From Pseudomonadota bacterium (lineage in GTDB: Bacteria > Pseudomonadota > Gammaproteobacteria > Steroidobacterales > Steroidobacteraceae): a DNA stretch of 11,027 nt. Positions 1 through 5,974 of the stretch are shown piece by piece. The stretch is taken from positions 1-11,027 of the forward strand of contig JAJXZV010000444.1 in the NCBI GenBank assembly GCA_021779875.1. The letters are read 5' to 3'. The number at the start of each line of letters is the position of its first letter. Positions within the stretch are counted from its first letter, which is position 1. The notes beneath the pieces were generated by a model. The model made no database searches and was not told the DNA's origin. It was given only the letters and a program-made list of their open reading frames with translations. A program made the position numbers and the translations under genes.

Positions 1-1
1 C

Positions 2-541
2 GGCGGGATCGCCGCCGCCGCGGCGCTCGCCCTCGCGGCGCTCGCCGCGGCGCGTTCGAGGCGCGTGCCGGCCGCGCTGTTCGCGTCCCTGCTCGCCTAC
101 TCGGCGCTGCTGATCGGCCCGGCCTCGCAGATCTACCGGGCGGTCGACGCCTGGCAGGACCTGGGCGCCATCGGCCGCGCGGTCCGGCGCGATGCGGCCG
201 GGCATCCGTTGATCCTGTACACGCCGGACGAGACCACCCGCGCGATGGTCGATCTGTATGCGCGCACCGACGTCGCGCTGGTGCCGGGCCCCCAGGCGCC
301 CGCCGCGCTCGAGCAATTGCGGCGGCAGCTGCGACTGCGGCCCGATGCCCGCGTGCTCACCCAGTTGTCCGGGCGGCAACCGGGCCCGCTGCTCGGCCGC
401 TGGACCGGGCGTCCGCCCGAGCAGGCGTCGCCGGCCTGGATGGATGGGACGGGGCTGCGGATCGCCGCGCGCTATGCGCTGCCGAACGGCCGCCGCTATG
501 CGCTGCTCGAGACGGCGGCCAGATCGGATTCCCGGCGGTAG
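2..541 (+). CDS. C-terminal part of a membrane glycosyltransferase (GT39/GT83, ArnT-like), 5' end outside window
   Basis: The frame is open from the left edge to a TAG at 539-541, so this is the last 179 residues of a longer protein. The first 50 or so residues form two Ala/Leu-rich membrane segments separated by a basic RSRR turn. A soluble domain of about 130 residues follows, containing ILYTPDETTRAMVDLY and ending in RYALLETAARSDSRR. A run of membrane helices followed by a small periplasmic C-terminal domain is the architecture of lipid-linked sugar transferases of the GT39/GT83 group, such as ArnT, which add sugars to lipid A or proteins on the outer face of the inner membrane. The catalytic N-terminal loops lie outside the window, so donor and acceptor cannot be told. 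The 3' end overlaps the 3' end of the convergent glgA by 46 bases. The family call rests on architecture and remembered resemblance; another polytopic membrane protein is possible. Confidence 0.55.
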   Translation, partial: GGIAAAAALALAALAAARSRRVPAALFASLLAYSALLIGPASQIYRAVDAWQDLGAIGRAVRRDAAGHPLILYTPDETTRAMVDLYARTDVALVPGPQAPAALEQLRRQLRLRPDARVLTQLSGRQPGPLLGRWTGRPPEQASPAWMDGTGLRIAARYALPNGRRYALLETAARSDSRR

Positions 542-1968
542 AGCGCCTCGTACTCGGCCACCTGCCGGCTCCAGGAGAAGTCCTGCGCCATGGCGTTTTG
601 CACCAGACGATCCCACAGCGGCGCGTCGGCGTACCAGGACAGGGTGGTGCCGATCGCCCAGTTCACGGCCGCGGTGTCGTAATCGTTGAACACGCAGCCG
701 GTGCCTTCCCCGGTCCCCGGATCGAAATGCCGCACCGAATCGGCGAGGCCGCCCGTGTTGCGCACGATCGGAATGGTGCCGTATCTCAGGCTGTAAATCT
801 GGTTGAGCCCGCAGGGCTCGTACCGCGACGGCATCAGGAACGCATCGCTCCCCGCCTCGATCAGATGCGCCATTGCCTCGTCGTGCCGACCGCTGAACGC
901 GGCGCGGCCGGGAAAGCGCCGCACCAGGCCTTCGAGAAACTCGGCGTAGCGCGGCTCGCCGCTGCCGAGAGCGACGAAGGCGCAGTCGTGCTCCGCAAGG
1001 CATCGCGGCAGGACCTGCATCAGCAGGTCGAAACCCTTCTGCTCGGCGAGCCGCGACACCATGCCGATCAGCGGCCGGGACGGGTCCACGGTCAGGCCCG
1101 CATCCCCGAGCAGGGTCCGCTTGTTCTCGCGCTTGCCGGCAAGATCCCGCGGATCGAAATGCGCACCGAGGTGCGGATCGTGCCTCGGATCCCATTCGCG
1201 ATAGTCCACACCGTTCAGGATGCCGATCACCGGCTCGCCGCGCGCGAGCAGCGTCGCCTGCATCCCCATGCCGAGCTCCGTGGCGCAGATCTCGCGGGCG
1301 TAGGTCGGGCTCACGGTCGACACGACGTCCGCGTACTTCAAGCCGGTGCGCAGCGCATTGACGACACCCGCCGACAGGTCCTCCGGGTCGATCAGCGGCC
1401 GGATGCCGTCCACGCCGAGGTCGTCGAGCGCGGCGGCGGACATCACGCCCTGATAACCGATATTGTGGATGGTCATGAGGGAGCGCGAACGCTCGAACAG
1501 CGCCTCCCCGGAATAGATCGTCTTCAGGTACAGGGGCAGAAACCCGGTATGCCAGTCATTGCAGTGAAACACGTCCGGCCCGAACCCGATCCGCCGGCAC
1601 GTCTCGAGCGCCGCGCGCGTGAACAGGATGAAGCGGCGATGTTCGTCCGCGTCCGAGGTGTAGAAGCCGGGCCGGTCGTACAGGGCCGGGCAGTCGATGA
1701 AATACATCGTCGCCCCGGTCCCCGGAAAGTTCCCGGCGAGCACGGAGTAGAGATAGGACGTGTCGCCGAGCCGCAGGCCGACGTCGGTGAGCTCCGCGAG
1801 CGCGCGCATCGAAGGTTCGCGGTCGCGTACGCCGCGGTAGAGCGGCATGAAGCCGCGAACGTCGTGGCCGCGCGCCTTGAGCTCGCCGATCAGCGCTCCG
1901 GCCACGTCCGCCAGCCCGCCGGTCTTCGCGTACGGCATGATCTCGGAACTGAGGATGCAGATCTTCAT
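496..1968 (-). CDS. glgA: Glycogen synthase (ADP-glucose:1,4-alpha-glucan glucosyltransferase, GT5)
   Basis: GlgA transfers glucose from ADP-glucose to the non-reducing end of a growing alpha-1,4-glucan in the cytoplasm. From the ATG at 1968 the protein is 490 residues, close to the usual 475-490. The N-terminal Rossmann domain carries the ADP-glucose motif KTGGLADV, with Lys15 at the same position as in E. coli. DWHTG is at 138-142 and HNIGYQG at 168-174. The C-terminal domain has SRLAEQKGFD, with the phosphate-binding Arg306 and Lys311, and YEPCGLNQ with the catalytic-site Glu384 and Cys386, followed by NTGGLADSV. All key residues are present. An ATG three codons upstream (1977) is a possible alternative start; neither has a clear ribosome binding site. 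The frame stays open further upstream to 2139, but that part crosses the glgA-glgC control region and does not resemble GlgA. The gene diverges from glgC, its pathway partner, and ends in TAG. Confidence 0.96.
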   Translation of the reverse strand: MKICILSSEIMPYAKTGGLADVAGALIGELKARGHDVRGFMPLYRGVRDREPSMRALAELTDVGLRLGDTSYLYSVLAGNFPGTGATMYFIDCPALYDRPGFYTSDADEHRRFILFTRAALETCRRIGFGPDVFHCNDWHTGFLPLYLKTIYSGEALFERSRSLMTIHNIGYQGVMSAAALDDLGVDGIRPLIDPEDLSAGVVNALRTGLKYADVVSTVSPTYAREICATELGMGMQATLLARGEPVIGILNGVDYREWDPRHDPHLGAHFDPRDLAGKRENKRTLLGDAGLTVDPSRPLIGMVSRLAEQKGFDLLMQVLPRCLAEHDCAFVALGSGEPRYAEFLEGLVRRFPGRAAFSGRHDEAMAHLIEAGSDAFLMPSRYEPCGLNQIYSLRYGTIPIVRNTGGLADSVRHFDPGTGEGTGCVFNDYDTAAVNWAIGTTLSWYADAPLWDRLVQNAMAQDFSWSRQVAEYEALYRRESDLAAVSSSA

Positions 1969-2107
1969 CGGTTTCATCGGCCGCAAGTCTATCAAAGGGT
2001 GAAATGGCGGCATTAAAATACCGTGCGACGGTGTGCGGAGTGTGGCACGCTGGAACCACACTTCGTGGATCGATGATTCAGTCGGGCGAATCGACGCTGG
2101 AAGCATC
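1969..2107. promoter_or_regulatory. glgA-glgC divergent control region
   Basis: These 139 bases separate the two divergent glycogen genes and must hold the promoters of both. An AT-rich patch at 2011-2020 (CATTAAAATA) stands out in GC-rich DNA. TAAAAT at 2014-2019 could be a -10 box for glgC, or its complement one for glgA, but no good -35 box is visible for either. An inverted repeat lies at 2039-2062, and a small one (CCGT, three bases, ACGG) at 2021-2031. A GGAAG at 2099-2103 is the likely ribosome binding site of glgC. No coding content is evident. Confidence 0.6.
2039..2062. repeat. Inverted repeat in the glgA-glgC intergenic region, candidate operator
   Basis: AGTGTGG at 2039-2045 is matched by its exact reverse complement CCACACT at 2056-2062, with a 10-base spacer; one further pair would be a G-T wobble. 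The two half-site centres are 17 bases apart, not far from two helical turns, which would suit a dimeric regulator. It lies 46 bases upstream of the glgC start, downstream of the AT-rich patch. It has no run of T after it, so it is not a typical terminator. An RNA hairpin in the glgC leader is an alternative reading. Confidence 0.4.
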
Positions 2108-3379
2108 ATGGCCATCAGATACGCTGCGAGAAACAACACCGGTCGCTACGTCAGCCGCCTGACCAGCGGCACCATCGCGGTGGTGATGGCCGGCGGCCGC
2201 GGCGAACGGCTCAAGGCGCTGACGGAGCATCGCTGCAAGCCGGCCACTCCGTTCGGCGGGAAGTTCCGCATCATCGACTTCGTCCTGTCGAATTGCGTGA
2301 ATTCCGGCATACGCCAGGTGGCCGTACTGACGCAGTACAAGTCCCAGTCCCTGATCCAGCACATCCAGCGCGGCTGGAGCTATCTGCGCGGCGAGCTCGG
2401 CGAGTTCGTCGAACTGATCCCGGCGCAGCAGCAGGTCGGCCAGCATTGGTATCGCGGAACGGCCGACTCGGTCTATCAGAATCTCGAGTTCATCCGCTCG
2501 CTCAACCCGACGCACGTGCTCATCCTCGCCGGCGACCACATCTACAAGATGGATTACGGCCCGATGATCGCCTACCACGAGCAGAACGAGGCCGACATCA
2601 CGGTCGGCGTGGTGGACGTGCCCATCGAGCGCGCCGACGAGTTCGGCATCCTCACGACCGACGCGAACAACCGCGTGACGAAATTCGCCGAGAAGCCGCA
2701 GAATCCCGATCCGATCGAGGGCCGTCCCGATCTCGCCCGCGCCTCCATGGGCATCTACGTGATCGGCATGAACCGCCTGGAGAAACTGCTCATCGAGGAT
2801 GCCGCGAGCGAGTCGAGCAGCCACGATTTCGGCAAGAACATCATCCCGCCGTCGATCGCACGGGCGAGGGTCTATGCCTATCCGTTCCAGGACGTCGAGA
2901 CCCGGGCGCAGAACTACTGGCGCGACGTCGGCAACGTCGATGCGCTCTACGAGGCCAACATGGAGCTCGTGGCGCTGAATCCCGAATTGAACATCTACGA
3001 CACGCAGTGGCCCATCTGGACCTATCAGGGACAGCAGCCGCCCGCGAAGTTCGTGCTCGACGAGGAGGGGCGGCGCGGCATGGCGGTCAATTCCATGGTC
3101 GCCGGCGGCTGCATCATCTCCGGCGCCTACGTCTCGCAGTCGCTGCTGTCGAACGACGTGCGCGTCGAGGACGGCAGCGCCATCGAGAGTTCGGTGTTGC
3201 TGCCGGGCGTGACCGTGGGGCGGAACTGCAAGATCCGGCACGCCATACTCGACGAGAACTGCAGCGTGCCCGACGGCCTCAGCATCGGCCACGACGTCGA
3301 GCTCGACCGTCAGCGCTTCTTCGTCACCCGCCGCGGCGTGGTGCTCGCGACGGCCGACATGCTCAAGTGCATGACCTAG
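2108..3379 (+). CDS. glgC: Glucose-1-phosphate adenylyltransferase (ADP-glucose pyrophosphorylase)
   Basis: GlgC makes ADP-glucose and pyrophosphate from ATP and glucose-1-phosphate. This is the committed and regulated step of bacterial glycogen synthesis, carried out by a cytoplasmic homotetramer. The ATG at 2108 follows GGAAG by four bases and gives 423 residues (E. coli has 431). The nucleotidyltransferase domain shows AGGRGERL at 28-35, KPATPFGGKFRIIDF at 44-58, GTADSVYQN at 117-125, GDHIYKMDY at 142-150 and FAEKP with the glucose-1-phosphate-binding Lys196. SMGIYV and YWRDVG follow, then the left-handed beta-helix domain that carries part of the allosteric sites. His41 sits where E. coli has the activator-binding Lys39, while the next Arg is kept, so the activator preference may differ. 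An in-frame ATG at 2033 lies inside the control region and is unlikely. The TAG stop shares a CTAG with the stop of the convergent GT9 gene. Confidence 0.97.
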   Translation: MAIRYAARNNTGRYVSRLTSGTIAVVMAGGRGERLKALTEHRCKPATPFGGKFRIIDFVLSNCVNSGIRQVAVLTQYKSQSLIQHIQRGWSYLRGELGEFVELIPAQQQVGQHWYRGTADSVYQNLEFIRSLNPTHVLILAGDHIYKMDYGPMIAYHEQNEADITVGVVDVPIERADEFGILTTDANNRVTKFAEKPQNPDPIEGRPDLARASMGIYVIGMNRLEKLLIEDAASESSSHDFGKNIIPPSIARARVYAYPFQDVETRAQNYWRDVGNVDALYEANMELVALNPELNIYDTQWPIWTYQGQQPPAKFVLDEEGRRGMAVNSMVAGGCIISGAYVSQSLLSNDVRVEDGSAIESSVLLPGVTVGRNCKIRHAILDENCSVPDGLSIGHDVELDRQRFFVTRRGVVLATADMLKCMT

Positions 3380-4458
3380 CCGCGCAGGCGCAGCCCCGAC
3401 CAGGCATCGGCGACGGCGGCGGTTCCGATGCCGAGCATGCTGGGTTCGCCGTCGACGGTGCCGCTGAGCACCTTCACGTCCGCGCCCGGTGAACCGAACG
3501 GCCGATACAGGGACGTCGAGGCCCGGCCGAACAGCACCACCAGCGGACAGCCCACGGCGGCGGCGGCGTGCGCCGGTCCGGAGTCCACGGTGATCAGTCC
3601 GGCGGCCCGCTCGAGCAGCGCCACCAGCCGAGGAATCGGCAGATCGTCGGCCACGTTGTAGAGCCGCTCGATCCGCGCCAGCGCCGCCACCTCCTCGTTG
3701 AGCGCGTACTCCGGACCGGTGCCGAGCATCAGGATCGCATGATCCGGGCAGCGCTCGCGCACGTGCGCGAGCACCGCCGCCCAGCGGTCGTTCGGCCAGT
3801 ACTTGTGATTCACGGCCAGCCGCTTCCAGCCGCGGCGCATGGTGCGCTTGTTGCCCACCTGGATGAGGACCAGCCCGATGCCGCCCAGCCCGCGGGCCTC
3901 GAGCCAGGCGTCGAGGTCCGCGCGCTGCGCCGGGAGCACGGTCAGATGACAGCCGGCGGGCGGCTCGACCCCCTCGAGCGCGAGCGGCGCGGCGGCCGCC
4001 GGCGGATCGATGCGCCCGATCCGGCGCCACTGCTCGGTCGCATGCTCGCCCGCGAGCAGCGGGTGATCGCGCACGTCGACGATGAATTCGTCCGGGATGC
4101 CGGCGCGGGTCAACATCGAACGCGCCGAATCGTTGGCATCGCAATACCACACCGGCCCTCGGCCGCGCGCCCGCAGCCACGCCACCGCCCGCCGTTGATC
4201 CGGACTCAGCCAATGAGGGGTCTTTCGGCTGCGGACCCGGACCAGCTCGCCGACGCCGGGCTGGCCGCGCAGCAGCGGCTCGCTCCACGGGCCCGACGTC
4301 AGCACGTCGACCGGCCGCCGCCAGCGGGCCTCGAGTTCGCGGATCAGCGCCGTGATCAGCACCATGTCGCCGAATGCCCCGCACCGGACGACGAGCGGCG
4401 GCGCACCGCTCCCGGAGGGCATCGCGCGCCGACCGCGCAGAGGATCGATCAATTTCAA
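3376..4458 (-). CDS. Glycosyltransferase family 9 (heptosyltransferase-like)
   Basis: GT9 enzymes transfer heptose or related sugars from an ADP- or UDP-type donor to lipopolysaccharide core on the cytoplasmic face of the inner membrane. Visible marks are the N-terminal VVRCGAFGDMVLITALIRELE (acceptor domain, glycine-rich loop) and the C-terminal TVDSGPAHAAAAVGCPLVVLFG (about residues 290-310), which is the family's donor-site D-S-G-P-x-H motif. The start is uncertain. I chose TTG at 4458, giving 360 residues, because it lies downstream of a minus-strand TATACT box and keeps the KLIDPLRGRR segment that looks coding. Alternatives are GTG at 4518 (380 residues, but it would contain that box), TTG at 4452 preceded by GGCGGA, and ATG at 4422. 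The gene is not next to other LPS genes, so acceptor and sugar are unknown. It ends in TAG, tail to tail with glgC and with no space for a terminator. Confidence 0.85.
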   Translation of the reverse strand: MKLIDPLRGRRAMPSGSGAPPLVVRCGAFGDMVLITALIRELEARWRRPVDVLTSGPWSEPLLRGQPGVGELVRVRSRKTPHWLSPDQRRAVAWLRARGRGPVWYCDANDSARSMLTRAGIPDEFIVDVRDHPLLAGEHATEQWRRIGRIDPPAAAAPLALEGVEPPAGCHLTVLPAQRADLDAWLEARGLGGIGLVLIQVGNKRTMRRGWKRLAVNHKYWPNDRWAAVLAHVRERCPDHAILMLGTGPEYALNEEVAALARIERLYNVADDLPIPRLVALLERAAGLITVDSGPAHAAAAVGCPLVVLFGRASTSLYRPFGSPGADVKVLSGTVDGEPSMLGIGTAAVADAWSGLRLRG

Positions 4459-4478
4459 GAGTCCGCCCGAAATGACGC

Positions 4479-4507
4479 TTAAATGAGGCAATGCCCGCCA
4501 GTATAAT
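4479..4507 (+). promoter_or_regulatory. Sigma-70-type promoter for the EamA transporter
   Basis: A perfect TATAAT at 4502-4507 is preceded, with a 17-base spacer, by TTAAAT at 4479-4484 (three of six matches to TTGACA). Transcription would begin near 4514, giving a leader of about 40 bases before the ATG at 4555. The consensus -10 in DNA this GC-rich is the main evidence; the -35 is weak. Confidence 0.6.
4500..4507 (-). promoter_or_regulatory. Candidate -10 box for the GT9 gene, overlapping the divergent promoter
   Basis: Read on the minus strand, the same bases give ATTATACT, with TATACT (five of six matches to TATAAT) at 4505-4500. A transcript from here would begin near 4493, consistent with a GT9 start at 4458, 4452 or 4422 but not with the longest reading from 4518. 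I found no convincing -35 box on this strand, so this is weaker than the plus-strand promoter. Confidence 0.35.
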
Positions 4508-4554
4508 GGAATGATCACCGCCCCCTCGGAGGCCTCGCGCCGCTCGACTCATCG

Positions 4555-5466
4555 ATGAAAGCACGCTACCTGTTCCAGATCGTCCTGCTGTCGGCGGTGT
4601 GGGGAATCTCGTTCCTCATGATGCGCGTCGCCATGCCCACGTTCCCGCCGCTGTGGATCGCCGCGCTGCGCTGCGCGCTCGGCGCGGGCCTGCTCGCGAC
4701 CGTGATGGTCGTCGGCGGCAACCGGCTGCCGCCGCGGCGCCTGCTGCCGTGGCTGCTGCTGGTCGCGGTGCTCAACAACGCCCTCCCGTTCACGTTCTTC
4801 GCATGGGGCGAACGCACGGTCCCGAGCAACATCGCGGCGGTGCTGAACGCGACCACGCCCATCTGGGCGCTGCTGCTGTCCATGGCCGTCGATCGGGCGG
4901 TCGCCGGGGCGGCCACCATCGCCGGCGTGCTCCTCTCGTTCACGGGCGTCCTGATGGTGGTCGTTTCGCACGCCGGCAGCGCGTCGGTCCAGGGAAACCC
5001 GGCGGGCGTGGTGTTCGGCGTGCTGATCATCGCCTTGGCCGCGATCTGCTACGCGGTGGCCACGGTGGTGGCCAAGAAGAAGCTGCGCGGCCTGGATCCG
5101 CTGGGGCTCGCCACCACGCAGCTCTCGCTGGCCGCGCTGATCCTGCTGCCGCTCGCGCTCGGCAGCACGCATCCCGGGCCGATGCGTGCCGGCCCCGTGG
5201 CGGCGGTCGCGGTGCTGGGCTTCGCGGGCAGCGGCATCGCGTACCTCCTCTACTATCGCCTGCTCGAGCACGTGAGCCCGACGCAGGTCGTCGCGGTCAC
5301 CTACCTGCTGCCGATCTGGGGCCTGTTCTGGGGATCGTTCGCGGGTGAGGCCATCACGCCGGCCGCGTGCGTGGGCGTGGCCGTGACCGTCGCGGGGCTC
5401 GTGCTCATGAATCTGCGCACCGGCCGATCCCGGCCGGCCGTCGCCGGCCAGCCCGAGAGAGCCTAG
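4555..5466 (+). CDS. EamA/DMT-family inner-membrane transporter
   Basis: This is a 303-residue, strongly hydrophobic protein with about ten membrane helices arranged as two EamA repeats, roughly residues 5-140 and 150-290. The opening LLSAVWGISFLMMRVAMPTFPPLWIAALR is typical of the drug/metabolite transporter superfamily (RhaT/YdcZ-like exporters). The second repeat ends in helices with YLLPIWGLFWGSFAGE, also characteristic. The C-terminal tail is short and Arg-rich. The substrate cannot be told; family members export amino acids, metabolites or drugs. The ATG at 4555 is the only sensible start. A CGGAGG lies 22 bases upstream, too far to be a normal ribosome binding site, so translation signals look weak. 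A consensus TATAAT stands about 50 bases upstream. The DUF2147 gene follows after 25 bases and is probably co-transcribed. The stop is TAG. Confidence 0.93.
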   Translation: MKARYLFQIVLLSAVWGISFLMMRVAMPTFPPLWIAALRCALGAGLLATVMVVGGNRLPPRRLLPWLLLVAVLNNALPFTFFAWGERTVPSNIAAVLNATTPIWALLLSMAVDRAVAGAATIAGVLLSFTGVLMVVVSHAGSASVQGNPAGVVFGVLIIALAAICYAVATVVAKKKLRGLDPLGLATTQLSLAALILLPLALGSTHPGPMRAGPVAAVAVLGFAGSGIAYLLYYRLLEHVSPTQVVAVTYLLPIWGLFWGSFAGEAITPAACVGVAVTVAGLVLMNLRTGRSRPAVAGQPERA

Positions 5467-5491
5467 TTCTTCGCCGCCAGGAGCTTGCGAC

Positions 5492-5974
5492 ATGCGCGTG
5501 ACGAGCCGACTGCTGGGATGCCTGTTGCTGCTCACCCGCCTCGGGTGGTCGCCCGGGACCGAGGCCGCCGCCGACCAGGCCGCGGCCGACCCGCCCGCCG
5601 GCCTCTCGCCGGTAGGGCTCTGGAAGACCATCGACGACAAGACCGGCCAGCCGCGGGCGCTGGTGCGCATCTACGAGGAGAACGGACGCCTGTTCGCGAA
5701 GATCGAGCGCAGCTTCACCCCCGGCGCCGAGAGCCGCGTGTGCGCGGTGTGCACCGACGATCGCCGGAACCGCCCCATGATAGGCTTGGTGATCATCCGC
5801 AACATGCGCTACGAGGATGGCGAGTACGTCGGCGGTGACATCCTCGACCCGGATTCCGGAACGGTCTATCGATGCCGATTGCGCCTCGCGGACGGCGGCG
5901 CCCGTCTCGTCGTACGCGGCTTCATCGGCTTCTCGTGGATCGGTCGGTCGCAGACCTGGCAGCGGCAGAGCTAG
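5492..5974 (+). CDS. DUF2147 family secreted protein
   Basis: This 160-residue protein has an N-terminal signal peptide (hydrophobic core LLGCLLLLTRL, likely cleavage near the Ala run at 25-30), so the mature part is probably periplasmic. The mature region matches the DUF2147 pattern: GLWKTIDDKTG at 42-52, VRIYEENGRLFAKI at 58-71, VCAVC with Cys84 and Cys87, NMRYEDGEYVGGDILDPDSG at 104-123, YRC with Cys128, and VRGFIGFSWIGRSQTW at 141-156. The three cysteines may bind metal or form a disulfide; this is inference. The family's biochemical role is unknown; it is a small beta-rich envelope protein in proteobacteria. AGGAG at 5479-5483, eight bases before the ATG, is a good ribosome binding site. 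It follows the EamA gene by 25 bases and ends in a TAG within the CTAG it shares with the phosphodiesterase gene. Confidence 0.88.
   Translation: MRVTSRLLGCLLLLTRLGWSPGTEAAADQAAADPPAGLSPVGLWKTIDDKTGQPRALVRIYEENGRLFAKIERSFTPGAESRVCAVCTDDRRNRPMIGLVIIRNMRYEDGEYVGGDILDPDSGTVYRCRLRLADGGARLVVRGFIGFSWIGRSQTWQRQS

Noticed and set aside
598..2016. A 472-codon open frame on the plus strand opposite glgA
   Set aside because: Its translation is rich in Arg, His and Gly with no recognisable motif, and the opposite strand encodes a complete GlgA. Long antisense frames are expected in DNA this GC-rich.
1969..2139. 57-residue N-terminal extension of GlgA
   Set aside because: GlgA homology begins at MKICILSSE, and the extension would cover the glgA-glgC control region and overlap the glgC start.
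3370..3400. Possible terminator between glgC and GT9
   Set aside because: I found no stem-loop followed by a T-run on either strand; the genes meet in a shared CTAG.
2078..4564. An 828-codon minus-strand open frame crossing glgC and the GT9 gene
   Set aside because: It runs antisense to all of glgC and out of frame with GT9. The composition is that of a GC shadow, and both underlying genes have complete catalytic motifs.
4549..5670. A 373-codon minus-strand open frame opposite the EamA and DUF2147 genes
   Set aside because: The translation is highly Arg/Gln/His/Gly-rich and spans two clearly coding plus-strand genes; it is an artefact of third-position GC bias.
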